The notes: generated by a model from the letters alone, not told the origin. DNA of 64,000 bases from Nocardia tengchongensis (GCF_018362975.1 NZ_CP074371.1:1860001-1924000), one strand, 5' to 3'. Positions 28,444-38,371 are shown, counted from the stretch's first letter. Numbers and translations are program-made.

Positions 28444-29627
28444 CGGGCTTCCACCTTCTGCTCGGCCGCTGCGGCGGGCTGCGCGGGCTCCGGCTCGGTC
28501 GCGGCCGGGGTCTCGGCGGTCTCGCCGCCGGCGTCCGGTTCCGTTGCGGCGTCGGCACTCTGGCGGCGCACTCGCTCCAGCAGCTGCTTGGCCATGGGCC
28601 CGAAACCGGCCAGCCCGGCCGGAATGAACCCGACCACCACGATGAACAGCGCACCCTGGAAGTAGGTCCACGCCGACGGGAAATGCTCGGAGAAGGTGGT
28701 CTGCGCCCAGGCCACGCCGATCGCGCCCAGCACCGGCCCGAGCAGGGTGGTGCGGCCGCCGATCGCGACGCCGATCAGGAAGGCGATGGACGGCACCACG
28801 CCGATGTCGGCGGGGGAGATGATGCCGACGATCGGGGTGAACAGCGCGCCCGCGATGCCCGCGAAGAACGCGGCCACCACGTAGGCGACGATCTTGATAT
28901 TGGCGGGGTCGTAACCGAGGAAGCGGACCCGCTCCTCCTGATCCCGCACGGCGACAAGGAGTTCCCCGTACCGGCTGCGCATGAGCTGCCGCGCCACCGC
29001 CACCACCACGAGCAGGGTGCCCGCCGCGATGAAGAACAGCATGCGCCGGTTCACCGGATCGTCGAGGCGGAAGCCGAAGAACGACCGGAAGTCGCTCAAA
29101 CCGGTGAAACCGCCGATGGTCTGCTGCCCGGTGAGCAGGATCGCCAGCGCCGCGGCCAGCGCCTGACTCAGGATCGCGAAGTACGCGCCCTTCACCCGGC
29201 GCTTGAAGACACCGAGACCGAGCACCGCCGCCAGCGCCGCGGGCAGGATCGCGATCGCCAGAATCGTCACCGGCGCGGACTCGAAAGGCCGCCAGTACGA
29301 AGGCAATTCGGGCACACCGGCGATGGTCATGAACTCCGGGACGTCCTCGTGCGCCTTGGCGGCGTCGGCCATCTGCAGGTGCATGGCCATGATGTACGCG
29401 CCGAGGCCGAAGAACACGCCCTGCCCGAGGGTGAGCATGCCGCCGCGACCCCACGCCAGGCCGATCCCGACCGCGACGATCGCGAAACACAGGAACTTGG
29501 CCAGCAGGCTCAACCGGAAATCGGTGAGCATCGCGGGCGCCACCCCGAACAGGACGATGGCGGCGATGGCGAAGCCGCCCAGGGTTTTCAGAGACGATTG
29601 CGCGCCGAGACGCCCGATGACGGTCAT
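28440..29627 (-). CDS. urtC: Urea ABC transporter permease UrtC
   Basis: Branched-chain-amino-acid-type (LivM-like) membrane permease of the urea importer. 395 aa with about ten hydrophobic segments; family motifs GLAWGRGGMLTLGQGVFFGL, GYDPANIKIVAYVVAAFFAG and PADIGVVPSIAFLIGVAIGG. A Pro/Ala/Glu-rich cytoplasmic tail of about 55 residues after MAKQLLERVRRQS is longer than usual. ATG 29627 overlaps the urtB stop by 4 bp. Confidence 0.92.
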   Translation of the reverse strand: MTVIGRLGAQSSLKTLGGFAIAAIVLFGVAPAMLTDFRLSLLAKFLCFAIVAVGIGLAWGRGGMLTLGQGVFFGLGAYIMAMHLQMADAAKAHEDVPEFMTIAGVPELPSYWRPFESAPVTILAIAILPAALAAVLGLGVFKRRVKGAYFAILSQALAAALAILLTGQQTIGGFTGLSDFRSFFGFRLDDPVNRRMLFFIAAGTLLVVVAVARQLMRSRYGELLVAVRDQEERVRFLGYDPANIKIVAYVVAAFFAGIAGALFTPIVGIISPADIGVVPSIAFLIGVAIGGRTTLLGPVLGAIGVAWAQTTFSEHFPSAWTYFQGALFIVVVGFIPAGLAGFGPMAKQLLERVRRQSADAATEPDAGGETAETPAATEPEPAQPAAAAEQKVEAR

Positions 29628-30508
29628 GCCAGACTCCTCGTCCGGACGGTGAACAGACCCTGCGGGCGCACCTGCAGGAAGATCACGACCACGATGAAGA
29701 CGATCACCTTGGCGACCGTCGCGGTGGTCGAGTATTCGACGAACGAATTCAGCAGGCCCATCGCGAAGGCCGCGATGACGGTGCCCTTGATCTGCCCCAG
29801 GCCGCCGATCACGACCACCAGGAACGCGTCCACCAGATACGACTGCCCGATGGTGGGGCTGGTGGAACCGATCAGGGTCAGCGCCACCCCGGCCACGGCC
29901 GCCAGGCCCGAGCCGATGAAGAACGTGCTGACATCGGTGAGACGCGAAGAGACGCCGGAGGTTTCGGCCAGACTGCGGTTCTGCACCACCGCCCGGATCC
30001 GACGGCCCATCGGGGTCGTCTTCAGGGCGGTGGCCAGCGCGATCACCGCCACCACGGCCAGCACCATGATGAAGATGCGGGTCTTGGGCACCACGGTGCC
30101 CGCGATCCCGATGCCGCCGGTCAGCCAGTCGGGCGCGACCACGTTCTTGGCGGGCGCGCCGAAGATGTCGCGCACCGCCTGCTGCAACACCAGGCCGACA
30201 CCGAAGGTGACCAGCAGGGTGTCGAGCGGACGGTCGTACATCCAGCGGATGAGCCCCATTTCCAGGGCGGCGCCCAGCAGACCGCCGACCAGGAAACCGG
30301 CGAACAGCGACACGATCAACGCCACGCCGGTCGCCGAGATCAATTGCTCGACCACGTAGGTCGTGTAGCAACCGGCCATGATGAATTCGCCGTGCGCCAT
30401 GTTGATGACGCCCATCTGACCGAAGGTCAGTGACAGGCCCAGCGCGGCGAGCAGCAGGATCGAGCCCAGACTCAGCCCCGTGAACAGCTGTCCGGCAGCG
30501 ACGTCCAT
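29624..30508 (-). CDS. urtB: Urea ABC transporter permease UrtB
   Basis: LivH-like membrane permease. 294 aa from ATG 30508, with GAGG six bases upstream. Motifs: LGLSLTFGQMGVINMAHGEF, MYDRPLDTLLVTFGVGLVLQ, FFIGSGLAAVAGVALTLIGS and GGLGQIKGTVIAAF. It is separated from urtA by a strong hairpin that probably reduces expression of the membrane and ATPase genes relative to the binding protein. Confidence 0.92.
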   Translation of the reverse strand: MDVAAGQLFTGLSLGSILLLAALGLSLTFGQMGVINMAHGEFIMAGCYTTYVVEQLISATGVALIVSLFAGFLVGGLLGAALEMGLIRWMYDRPLDTLLVTFGVGLVLQQAVRDIFGAPAKNVVAPDWLTGGIGIAGTVVPKTRIFIMVLAVVAVIALATALKTTPMGRRIRAVVQNRSLAETSGVSSRLTDVSTFFIGSGLAAVAGVALTLIGSTSPTIGQSYLVDAFLVVVIGGLGQIKGTVIAAFAMGLLNSFVEYSTTATVAKVIVFIVVVIFLQVRPQGLFTVRTRSLA

Positions 30509-30550
30509 GTGAGATACCTCGTGAGTTCTATTGGTGGAGAACGCCGTAAC

Positions 30551-30598
30551 GGCTGGTGCGACGCGCGGGGCAGGAGTCCCGCGACAACCGCACCAGCC
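30551..30598 (-). terminator. Nested hairpin between urtA and urtB (transcript attenuation)
   Basis: Outer stem GGCTGGTGCG (30551-30560) pairs with CGCACCAGCC (30589-30598); inside it CGCGGG (30564-30569) pairs with CCCGCG (30578-30583). It begins 26 bases after the urtA stop in the transcript and lacks a U run. Its place directly after a binding-protein gene suggests partial termination or 3'-end protection of urtA mRNA. Confidence 0.65.
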
Positions 30599-30623
30599 GC
30601 CCCTCATCGGCGGCCGCCGACAG

Positions 30624-31898
30624 TTACTTGAGGCCCTTGGCCCAGTCGTAGTTCTTCAGGTACGGGTCCGGCTGGATCGCCTTGCCCGAGTCCCACACGG
30701 TGTAGATGAGTCCGTCGGGGTGGATCTCGCCGATCCGCGCCGTCTTGGTGATGTGGTGGTTGGAGCCGTCGATGGTGACGGTGCCCTCCGGGGCGTCGAA
30801 GCTGACGCCGTCCGCGGCCTTCTGAATGTCGGCCACCGCGAACGACTTCGCCTTCTCGACGGTCGCCTTCCACAGGAACACCGAGGTGTAGGCGGCCTCC
30901 ATCGGGTCCGAGGTGGGCTTGTTCGCGCCGTAGGCGGCCTTGTACGCCGAGACGAACGCCTTGTTCTGCGGGGTGTCGACGGTCTGGTAGTAGTTCCACG
31001 CGGTCAGCTGGCCCGCGACGTTCTGCACGCCGACGCCGCCGACCTCCTCCTCGGCGATCGACACCGAGACCACCGGCATCTCAGCGGCTTTCAGGCCGGC
31101 GTTCGCGTACTCGCGGAAGAACGCCACATTCGAGTCGCCGTTGAGGGTGTTGAACACCGCGCCCGCCTTGGCGCTGCGCACCTTGTTGACGATGGTGGAG
31201 AAATCGGTGGAGCCAAGCGGCGCGTAGTCCTCGCCCTTGATCTCGATGCCGTTGGCCTTGGCGTAGGCCTTGATCTCGCGGTTGGCGGTCTGCGGGAACA
31301 CGTAGTCCGAACCCACCAGGTAGAGCGAGGTGACGCCCTTCTGCTTCAGGTAGTCCAGCGCCGGAATGATCTGCTGGTTGGTGGTGGCGCCGGTGTAGAA
31401 GATGTTCTTCGAATCCTCCAGGCCCTCGTACTGAACCGGGTAGTACAGCAGCGAATTCAGCGACTCGAACTTGGGCTTCATGGCCTTGCGCGACGCCGAG
31501 GTCCAGCCGCCGAACACCGCGGCCACACAGTCGGAGCTGACCAGCTTCTCGGCCTTCTCGGCGAAGGTCTTCGGGTCGGACGCGCCGTCCTCCAGCACCA
31601 CCTCGACCTTCTTGCCCAGCACGCCGCCCGCGGCATTGATCTGGTCCACCGCCAGCTTGGTGGCATTGGCGACGGTGACCTCGCTGATCGCCATCGTGCC
31701 GGTCAGCGAGTGCAGCGAACCGATCTTGATGGTGTCCTTCGAGGTGTCCACGCAGGACTTGGCATTGGAGCCGGAGGCGGTGTCGCTGTCACGCGACCCA
31801 CAGCCGGCGATCATGACGGCGGACAGCGCCAGCGCGGTCGGAATGGTGATCGCCTTCATCAGGCGGGAAGCCCTGTCCCGGCGGGAAGAGTCGTGCAT
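30624..31898 (-). CDS. urtA: Urea ABC transporter substrate-binding lipoprotein UrtA
   Basis: Extracytoplasmic urea-binding protein, type I periplasmic fold. 424 aa. The signal peptide has a lipobox ending AGC ([13 protein letters not shown]). Family motifs: [78 protein letters not shown] and [23 protein letters not shown] 31898 is chosen for GAAGGA eight bases upstream. First gene of urtABCDE-gntR; no urease genes are in the window. Confidence 0.93.
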   Translation of the reverse strand: MHDSSRRDRASRLMKAITIPTALALSAVMIAGCGSRDSDTASGSNAKSCVDTSKDTIKIGSLHSLTGTMAISEVTVANATKLAVDQINAAGGVLGKKVEVVLEDGASDPKTFAEKAEKLVSSDCVAAVFGGWTSASRKAMKPKFESLNSLLYYPVQYEGLEDSKNIFYTGATTNQQIIPALDYLKQKGVTSLYLVGSDYVFPQTANREIKAYAKANGIEIKGEDYAPLGSTDFSTIVNKVRSAKAGAVFNTLNGDSNVAFFREYANAGLKAAEMPVVSVSIAEEEVGGVGVQNVAGQLTAWNYYQTVDTPQNKAFVSAYKAAYGANKPTSDPMEAAYTSVFLWKATVEKAKSFAVADIQKAADGVSFDAPEGTVTIDGSNHHITKTARIGEIHPDGLIYTVWDSGKAIQPDPYLKNYDWAKGLK

Positions 31899-31948
31899 GG
31901 GGCGGATCCTTCGCTTCACTTGTTCGGCGACGTCGGCTGCGTCGCTTG

Positions 31949-31981
31949 CGAATACCGGCGCGTATACAGCGGCTGTATTCG
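31949..31981. promoter_or_regulatory. Overlapping palindromes upstream of urtA, candidate operator
   Basis: CGAATAC (31949-31955) and GTATTCG (31975-31981) form an outer inverted repeat. Within it ATACAG-CGG-CTGTAT (31964-31978) is a perfect 6-3-6 palindrome. The GTATAC/CTGTAT half-sites resemble operators of FCD-type GntR proteins, and such a gene closes this operon. The site begins 50 bp before the urtA ATG. Confidence 0.45.
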
Positions 31982-32182
31982 TGAAACGAAAGGTAAACGG
32001 GAAGTGTTGCGCCGGAATGACTCTCGATTAATGTCCGATTTCCTATGTTGCCGCGTCGTGAATTTCCGCTCACGGCAAGCGGATTCGGATCGTGCATCGG
32101 AGCTATCGACGCAGATCAGGGGGTGTTTCGGTCGGCCGTCCGGGTATTTTGACAGCTGACACCGGCTCGCTGTGAGCGGTGA

Positions 32183-32199
32183 GGAGCCGCGCCGGCTCC
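32183..32199 (-). terminator. Short hairpin after ramB
   Basis: GGAGCCG-CGC-CGGCTCC is a perfect 7-bp stem located 17 bases past the ramB stop. There is no U tract, so this is only a candidate terminator. Confidence 0.4.
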
Positions 32200-32216
32200 C
32201 GGGTGATGTGGAAGCG

Positions 32217-33626
32217 CTATTGAATGATGTACGGCGAGATGGAACTTCGGTGCTCGCTGATGTCGAGCGATTTGCCGAGCGGGGGGAAGGCGCGCTGGGG
32301 GCAGTTGGAGCGTTCGCACACCCGGCAGCCCGCACCGATCGGAGTCGCCTTGGGCTCGTTGAGATCCAGGCCGTCCGCGTAGACGGTGCGGCCGGCATGG
32401 CGCAACTCGCAACCCAGGCCGATCGCGAAGGTCTTGCTGGGCTCGCCGTATCGGGTGGCGCGGCGTTCCACCGTGCGGGCCACCCACAGGTATTTGCGGC
32501 CGTCGGGCATCTGCGCGATCTGCGTCATGATCTTCGCGGGATAGGCGAAGGTCTCGTAGACATTCCACAGCGGGCAGGTGCCGCCGCTGGAAGAGAAATG
32601 GAAACCGGTCGCGGACTGGCGTTTCGACATGTTCCCGGCCCGGTCCACGCGCACGAACGAGAAGGGCACGCCGCGCAGCTTCGGGCGCTGCAGGGTGGAC
32701 AGGCGGTGGCAGATGGTCTCGTAGCTCTGGGTGAAGAAGGCCGACAGGCGTTCGATGTCGTAGCGGAAGTCCTCGGCCACCTCGTGGAAATGGGTGTACG
32801 GCAACACGGTCGCGGCCGCGAAATAGTTGGCCAGGCCCAATTTCGCCAGCACGATCGACTCCTGGCTGGAGAAATTGCCCTCCGCCACCAGCTTCTCGAT
32901 GAGGTCGCCGCATTCCAGATAGGCGAGTTCGGCGGCCAGCTTGAACACCCGCTGCCCGCCCGACAGATGCGGCGCGATTTCCAGCCGCCGGCCGACCGGG
33001 TCGAAACGGTGCAGCAGGCCGTCGCCCAGATCGATGCGTTCCACGATGTGCACGCCGTGCGCGTCGGCCATGCGGCGCGGGATCTCGCGTTTCAGGTCGC
33101 CGCCGTGCAATCGCATGCGGTGGGTGAGTTCCTCGGCCGCGGTATCCAATTCGTGAATGTAGTTCTGCCGCTGATAGAAGTAGTCGCGCACTTCCTCGTG
33201 CGGTTTGGAGATGGCGGCCGAACCGCTGCCGTCGGCGAAACGGTCCTCGGTGGCGGCGGCCAGCTGGGCGGTCGTATTCCGATAGCGGCGATGCATGTTC
33301 ACCATGGCGCGCGCCAAACCCGGATGCGCGGAGACCATTTCGGCGATCTCCTGCGCGTCCGCCTCCACCCCGAGCTCCTGATCCATCACGACCTCTTGGA
33401 GTTCGGCGATCAGCCGGGTGTCGTCCTGGGAGGAGAAGAAGCCGGCGTCGACGCCGAAGACTTCGCTGATACGCAGCAGTACCGGTACGGTGAGCGGGCG
33501 TACGTCGTGTTCGATCTGATTGAGATAGCTAGCCGAGATCTCGAGCTTCTTGGCCAGCGAGACCTGACTCAAACCGCGCTCGGTGCGCAGCTGCCGGAGC
33601 CGCCCTCCGACGTAAGTCTTGGCCAT
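32217..33626 (-). CDS. ramB: Short-chain fatty acid metabolism regulator RamB (ScfR family)
   Basis: Transcription factor controlling acetate/glyoxylate genes, notably isocitrate lyase, in corynebacteria and mycobacteria. 469 aa: N-terminal XRE HTH (LRQLRTERGLSQVSLAKKLE, SASYLNQIEHDVRPLTVPVL), an IrrE-like region containing LECGDLIEKLVAEGN, and the C-terminal ScfR Cys cluster (GAGCRVCERSNCPQRAFPPL). It closely resembles Rv0465c. In M. tuberculosis ramB is next to icl1; here aceA is 19 kb away. It diverges from ligB across 106 bp containing palindromes. Confidence 0.9.
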   Translation of the reverse strand: MAKTYVGGRLRQLRTERGLSQVSLAKKLEISASYLNQIEHDVRPLTVPVLLRISEVFGVDAGFFSSQDDTRLIAELQEVVMDQELGVEADAQEIAEMVSAHPGLARAMVNMHRRYRNTTAQLAAATEDRFADGSGSAAISKPHEEVRDYFYQRQNYIHELDTAAEELTHRMRLHGGDLKREIPRRMADAHGVHIVERIDLGDGLLHRFDPVGRRLEIAPHLSGGQRVFKLAAELAYLECGDLIEKLVAEGNFSSQESIVLAKLGLANYFAAATVLPYTHFHEVAEDFRYDIERLSAFFTQSYETICHRLSTLQRPKLRGVPFSFVRVDRAGNMSKRQSATGFHFSSSGGTCPLWNVYETFAYPAKIMTQIAQMPDGRKYLWVARTVERRATRYGEPSKTFAIGLGCELRHAGRTVYADGLDLNEPKATPIGAGCRVCERSNCPQRAFPPLGKSLDISEHRSSISPYIIQ

Positions 33627-33638
33627 GCGCCCAAGTTT

Positions 33639-33668
33639 ATTGGCGAATTCGCATCCCTGCCAATGGCA
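33639..33668. promoter_or_regulatory. Palindrome cluster between ramB and ligB
   Basis: Three overlapping symmetric elements: ATTGGC/GCCAAT (33639-33644 and 33659-33664), GCGAATTCGC (33643-33652) and TGCCAATGGCA (33658-33668). They start 12 bp before the ramB ATG. Autoregulation by RamB is known in relatives, so these may be operators; none has the TTTGCAAA core seen upstream of aceA. Confidence 0.4.
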
Positions 33669-33732
33669 GAATTAGCAGACCGGCTGAGCCGTGCGTCACA
33701 CCGATGTCGGTGCGCCCGGCTACCGTCGGGAA

Positions 33733-35249
33733 ATGCTCTTGTCCGAGGTGGTCGAAGCGTCAGCCGCAGTACGGGCGACATCGTCGCGCAAGAACAAGAT
33801 CAATATCCTCGCCGAGCTGCTGAAACACGCCGAACCACAGGAATTGGCGCAGGTCGTGGCCTGGCTGTCGGAGAGCTCACCCAGGGCCGGATCGGCACCG
33901 GATGGCGGACGCTGACCGCGCTCGAGGTGGTATCCACAGACTCTCCCAGCCTGACCGTGGAAACTGTGGACAACTTCTTCGACCAGCTCGCCGGAGTCGG
34001 CGGCAGCGGGTCGGCCGCGCGGCGGCAGGAATTGCTGGCCGACCTGTTCGGGGCCGCGACCGGCGCCGAACACGATTTCCTGATCCGCCTGCTGACCGGG
34101 GAGATGCGGCAGGGCGCGCTCACCGCCATCGTCGCCGAGGCCGTGGCCGCCGCCTACGACGTGCCGATCGCCGCGGTCCGGCGGGCGCACATGCTGTCCG
34201 GGCGACTGCCGGTCACCGCGGTCGCGGCCCGCACCGGCGGGGCCGCGGCGCTGGCCGCGTTCCGGCTCGAGCTCGGGCGGCCCGTCCAGCCCATGCTGGC
34301 CTCGCCCGGCGCCACCCTCGAGGAAGCGGTCGCCGAATTCGACGGGCAGGTCAGCGTCGAACACAAGATGGACGGCGCCCGCATTCAGGTGCATCGCGCC
34401 GGCGACAGCGTGCGGGTGTTCACCCGAACCCTGCGTGACATCACCGCGAGCGTGCCCGAATTGGTGGAACTGGTCCGGAAATTGGACTGCACCAGCGTGG
34501 TGCTCGACGGCGAGACCCTGGCGCTCGAGGATTCCGGCCGGCCCCGCCCGTTCCAGGAGACCATGAGCCGGTTCGGGGCGACCGTCGCCCAGGAACTGCT
34601 GCTGCACCCCTACTTCTTCGACTGTCTGCACCTGAACGGCGACGACCTGCTCGACGTCCCGCTGCGGGATCGCCGGCGCGCGCTCGGCGAGGTGGCCGGG
34701 GGCCTGGCCATCCCGGCGCTCATCGCCCCCGACCCCGAGGCCGCCGCCGAATACTTCGACGGCGCGCTCGCCGCCGGCCACGAGGGCATCATGATCAAAT
34801 CCCTCGACGCGCCCTACGCCGCCGGCCGTCGCGGCCGCGCCTGGCTGAAGATCAAACCCACCCACACCCTCGACCTGGTCGTACTCGGCGCGGAATGGGG
34901 CTACGGCCGCCGCACCGGTTACCTGTCCAATCTGCATCTGGGCGCGCGGGATCCGGAGGGCGGCCCGCCGATCATGGTCGGCAAGACCTTCAAGGGCCTC
35001 ACCGACGCCCTGTTGCGGTGGCAGACCAGCGAATTCCCCCGCCACGAACGCGACCGCGACGCGAGCACGATGTACCTGCATCCGGAACTGGTGGTCGAGA
35101 TCGCCCTCGACGGCGTCCAGACCAGCCCCCGCTACCCCGGCGGCGTCGCCCTCCGCTTCGCCCGCATCGTCCGCTATCGCCCGGACAAGGAACCGCACCA
35201 GGCCGACACCATCGACACCATCCGCGCCCTACTACCCGGCGCGAAGTAG
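33733..35249 (+). CDS. ligB: ATP-dependent DNA ligase LigB-like, frame break near 33871
   Basis: Nick-sealing ATP-dependent DNA ligase similar to M. tuberculosis LigB (Rv3062). Contains an N-terminal DNA-binding domain, the nucleotidyltransferase motif I with the adenylated Lys (EHKMDGARIQVHR), motif III (YFFDCLHLNG), motif IV (EGIMIKSLDAPY), motif V (WLKIKPTHTLDLVVLG) and an OB domain (GKTFKGLTDALLRWQT). The start MLLSEVVEASAAVRATSS is in one frame; from GELTQGRIGTGW onward the frame differs. One lost G at TCGGAGAG (about 33871) explains it. The repaired length of 505 aa matches the family. Accessory ligase; NAD-dependent LigA is expected elsewhere. Confidence 0.85.
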
Positions 35250-35513
35250 CAGTCACGCCCCCCGGCGAGTTGGCTCCCTCACAGGCGATTCACAGCTGGA
35301 AAAGGGCACGTTCCGAGATTCGTCACGCAGGATTCAGATGTCGACCTTCGGCGGATGGTTGTCAGGTGACGGGTTGCAGGGAACTGCCACCGCATCTCCC
35401 ACGCGGATTCCCCTGTGGCCCGTGCTCTCCGCCGGGCTCGGCGGTGGATTGCGCATGGTCCACCTCGGTGGCCGGTGGTGCCCCGCCCCCTCGCCGGGCA
35501 CCGCCGGCCGCGG

Positions 35514-35960
35514 TCACTCGTAGTCGTGGGTCCCGGTGAGATTCGGCAGTCGGCGGCGGCCCGCCGCCAGTTCGCCCGCGAGATCCTCGTAGGCGATGGC
35601 CAATTCGGTGAGCCGCCCGGCGGCGTCCTGCATGGCGGCGTCGGGTGACATGGCCAGGGTCAGGTAGGCCAGTGCGGAGAACTGGGCGAGCCGATCCACC
35701 ACCGTCCCCACGGTCTCGGTGTGCAGGTGCGCGTCGCGGGCGGCCTTGGGCATCTCGGCCGCCACCCAGCAGTCGATGTCGTGCACCAGGCGGGCCCGGT
35801 CGTGGTCGATCCGGTCGAGGCCGCGTGCCGTGGTGAGTCTCCGCTCGTGCAGGTCCGCCAGTAAGCCGGCGCAGCGCAGCACCGGATGATCGTCGGGGGG
35901 CAGGCCGCGGCAGGCCTGCAGCAAAAGGTGTTTCGGCGGGAGCGGATGCACGGCCGACAT
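35514..35960 (-). CDS. DUF4254 family protein
   Basis: 148-aa, mostly helical soluble protein of unknown function. The conserved DUF4254 core is clear: LLADLHERRLTTARGLDRID, RARLVHDIDCWVAAEMPKAA and HLHTETVGTVVDRLAQFSAL. ATG 35960, with GGAGGGG six bases upstream. In other bacteria these genes sit near sugar or nucleotide-sugar genes; here it is divergent from a PfkB kinase. The 264 bp between ligB and this gene hold no ORF I trust. Confidence 0.75.
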   Translation of the reverse strand: MSAVHPLPPKHLLLQACRGLPPDDHPVLRCAGLLADLHERRLTTARGLDRIDHDRARLVHDIDCWVAAEMPKAARDAHLHTETVGTVVDRLAQFSALAYLTLAMSPDAAMQDAAGRLTELAIAYEDLAGELAAGRRRLPNLTGTHDYE

Positions 35961-36055
35961 CCTGCCCCTCCAATGTCTCCGAACGGCAACGACATTCGGT
36001 GCCACATTGCCCTCCAGGGGTTGCATCCGGTGCCGTGACGTGCCGTGATGGTGGG

Positions 36056-37000
36056 GTGATCGTCACCGTGACCATGAACCCCGCCTACGACATGACCTAC
36101 CGGGTGGAGCATTTCGAGCGCGGCCGCGCGCATCGGGTGCGCTCGGTGGACCAGCGGCTGGGTGGGCGCGGCATCAATGTCACGCGGGTGCTCAACCAGC
36201 TCGGCAAGTACGCGCGGGCCACCGGCTTCTCCGATCACTCCTTCGCGGCGGCCGCGGAACTGGAGATGCCGGTCGACTTCGTGCACGCGCTGCCCTGGGT
36301 GCGGCGCACGGTGGTGATCAGCGAATCCGACGACGGCACCGCGACCGCGCTGTGGGAGCCGGGGCCGCGGGTCACCGAACCGCGGGCGGTGGACCAATTG
36401 CGGGTGCGGGTGGCGGGCATGATGTCCGACATGAGCGGCCTGGTCATCTCCGGGTCGCTGCCCGGCGGCGTCAGCGCGGGCCTGCCCGCCGAGCTGGCCC
36501 GCACCGCGATCGCCCGCGGCATTCCCACGATCTGCGATTGCGACGGCCAGACCCTGGAATTGGCGGCGCGGGTGCCGGGCATCGTGCTCACGCCCAATGT
36601 CGAGGAGCTGGAACGACTCACGGGCCGCCCGGCGGGCACCATCGCGGAGATCCTGGCCGCTGTGGATCCGCTCATCGCCGACGGCGTGGGCGCGGTGGTG
36701 GTGACCCGCGGCGGCGCGGGCCTGGTGGCGGTGACCCCGACCCGGGCCTGGACGGCCGCGCTGCCGAAGCCGCTGGCGGGCAACCCGACCGGGGCCGGGG
36801 ACGCGGCGGTGGCGGCCATCATCGCCGCGCTGGCCGTCGACGCCACCCCGGACTGGCCGGTCCTGCTCGCCGACGCCGTCGCCACCTCGGCCGCCGCCGT
36901 GGTGATTCCGGTCGCCGGCGAGATCGACCGAGCACTGCGAGACCGGTTACTGCCCACCGTGCGAGTGCGCGAACTCGAGTCGGTGGCCGCCCGCCCCTAA
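36056..37000 (+). CDS. PfkB-family hexose kinase (1-phosphofructokinase-like)
   Basis: Ribokinase-fold sugar-phosphate kinase, 314 aa. It opens VIVTVTMNPAYDMTYRVEHF, the typical FruK/LacC beginning, and has RLGGRGINVTRVLNQLG, VISGSLPGGVSAGLP, VLTPNVEELERLTGR and the catalytic-base motif NPTGAGDAAVAAIIAAL with its Asp. No PTS transporter accompanies it, so fructose-1-phosphate versus another sugar phosphate cannot be decided. GTG 36056. Confidence 0.82.
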   Translation: MIVTVTMNPAYDMTYRVEHFERGRAHRVRSVDQRLGGRGINVTRVLNQLGKYARATGFSDHSFAAAAELEMPVDFVHALPWVRRTVVISESDDGTATALWEPGPRVTEPRAVDQLRVRVAGMMSDMSGLVISGSLPGGVSAGLPAELARTAIARGIPTICDCDGQTLELAARVPGIVLTPNVEELERLTGRPAGTIAEILAAVDPLIADGVGAVVVTRGGAGLVAVTPTRAWTAALPKPLAGNPTGAGDAAVAAIIAALAVDATPDWPVLLADAVATSAAAVVIPVAGEIDRALRDRLLPTVRVRELESVAARP

Positions 37001-37058
37001 AAACAGACCGGCGGCGTGGTGGCCGGGTCGGGGGAACACTCGGGGTTACGTTGAGGGA

Positions 37059-37469
37059 GTGTCGGACCTGGAGACTCAACCCGATCGAGGGGCGGGTGTC
37101 GGGGATGGTTATCGGATGCCGCGGCTGGTGCGCGCGGCGCAGGTGCTGGCGCTGGGCATGGGCGGGCTGGGCCTGGCGTGCGTAGCGTCCTCGGGCTGGC
37201 TGCTGGGCTCGCGGGCCGCCATCGCGACCGCGGTGCCGTTCGTGCCGGCGCTGCTGCTCGCGCTGATCGCCTTCACCTTCAACTCCGAAGGTCAGTCGAT
37301 CCGGATCGGCGCGATTCTGGTGGCGGTCCTGAACATGTTGTGGACGGTGCCGTCGATCATCGACGGGCGGCCGCCGGGCCCGCTGGGTCCGCTGGTGTCG
37401 CTGGCGGTGATCGTGCTGCTGTTCCGCCGCGAGGCGCGCGACTGGTTCGAGCCGCCGAGCCTGTGGTGA
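37059..37469 (+). CDS. Multi-pass membrane protein, unknown
   Basis: 136 aa from GTG 37059 (GAGGGA upstream). A polar N-terminus of about 22 residues precedes four hydrophobic segments (VLALGMGGLGLACVASSGWL, AVPFVPALLLALIAFTF, IGAILVAVLNMLWTV, PLVSLAVIVLLF). No family recognised. Confidence 0.65.
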   Translation: MSDLETQPDRGAGVGDGYRMPRLVRAAQVLALGMGGLGLACVASSGWLLGSRAAIATAVPFVPALLLALIAFTFNSEGQSIRIGAILVAVLNMLWTVPSIIDGRPPGPLGPLVSLAVIVLLFRREARDWFEPPSLW

Positions 37470-37567
37470 ACGACCGGGCCGCGGCTGGCCCGCAGGCGTA
37501 ACAAGTCGGTCATCTCCTCTGTTCATTCGCAATCCGCCCGCAATTGCGGGCCCTTACCGTGAGCCCT

Positions 37568-38371
37568 ATGAGTTCGGAAGTGGCCGCGGGGACGGGCATT
37601 CACATCAGCGGGCTGAGCAAGACCTTCCGCGCGGGGCGGCGGCTGGTGCCCGCCCTGGACGCGGTGGATCTGCACACCGAGCAGGGCGCCTTCCTGTCGC
37701 TGCTCGGGCCCTCGGGCTGCGGCAAGTCCACCATCCTGCGCATCCTCGCGGATCTGGAGACGCCGACGGCGGGGACCGCGAAGATCAACGGCGAGACTCC
37801 CGCCGAGCTGCGGCGCCGCCACCAGTTCGGCATCGCCTTCCAGGATTCGGCGCTGTTGCCCTGGCGCAGTGTGGAATCCAATATCAAGCTGCCGCTGCAG
37901 GTGGCGGGGCTGCCGGTGGACAAGGAGCTGATCGCGGACCTGATCGCGCTGGTCGGCCTGGACGGTTTCGAGAAGAGCAAACCCGCGCAGCTGTCCGGCG
38001 GTATGCGGCAACGGGTTTCGATCGCCCGCGCGCTGGTGGTGAAGCCGAGCATCCTGCTGCTCGACGAACCCTTCGGCGCGCTCGACGACATGACCCGGCA
38101 GCGGCTGAATCTGGAACTGCTGCGCATCTGGACCGAGAAGCCCGCCACCACCCTGATGGTCACCCACGGCATCGCCGAGGCCGTCTTCCTCTCCGACGTG
38201 GTGGCGGTGATGAGCCCGCGCCCCGGGCGGGTGGTGGAACTGGTCGAGATCGATCTGCCGCGCCCGCGCACCCCGGAGATGATGCGCACCCCCGAATTCC
38301 ACAAGCTGCACGACTACCTGTCGGAGCTGCTGTTCGGGCGCAGCGGACACGGCGGGGTGGTGTCGGAATGA
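37568..38371 (+). CDS. NitT/TauT-type ABC transporter ATP-binding protein
   Basis: 267-aa ATPase of an importer for a small organic substrate. Walker [16 protein letters not shown]-loop [15 protein letters not shown], signature [16 protein letters not shown], Walker [17 protein letters not shown] and H-loop [14 protein letters not shown] are those of the nitrate/sulfonate/taurine/pyrimidine-precursor group. ATG 37568; its end overlaps the first permease (ATGA). Confidence 0.88.
   Translation: MSSEVAAGTGIHISGLSKTFRAGRRLVPALDAVDLHTEQGAFLSLLGPSGCGKSTILRILADLETPTAGTAKINGETPAELRRRHQFGIAFQDSALLPWRSVESNIKLPLQVAGLPVDKELIADLIALVGLDGFEKSKPAQLSGGMRQRVSIARALVVKPSILLLDEPFGALDDMTRQRLNLELLRIWTEKPATTLMVTHGIAEAVFLSDVVAVMSPRPGRVVELVEIDLPRPRTPEMMRTPEFHKLHDYLSELLFGRSGHGGVVSE

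Noticed and set aside
31920..32060. GlnR box before urtA
   Set aside because: GTGAAACGAAAGGTAAAC resembles part of a GlnR site but lacks the paired gTnAC-n6-GaAAC spacing.
35475..35502. Terminator after the DUF4254 gene
   Set aside because: A GGTGCCC/GGGCACC stem exists but has a 12-base loop and no U tract; too weak to annotate.
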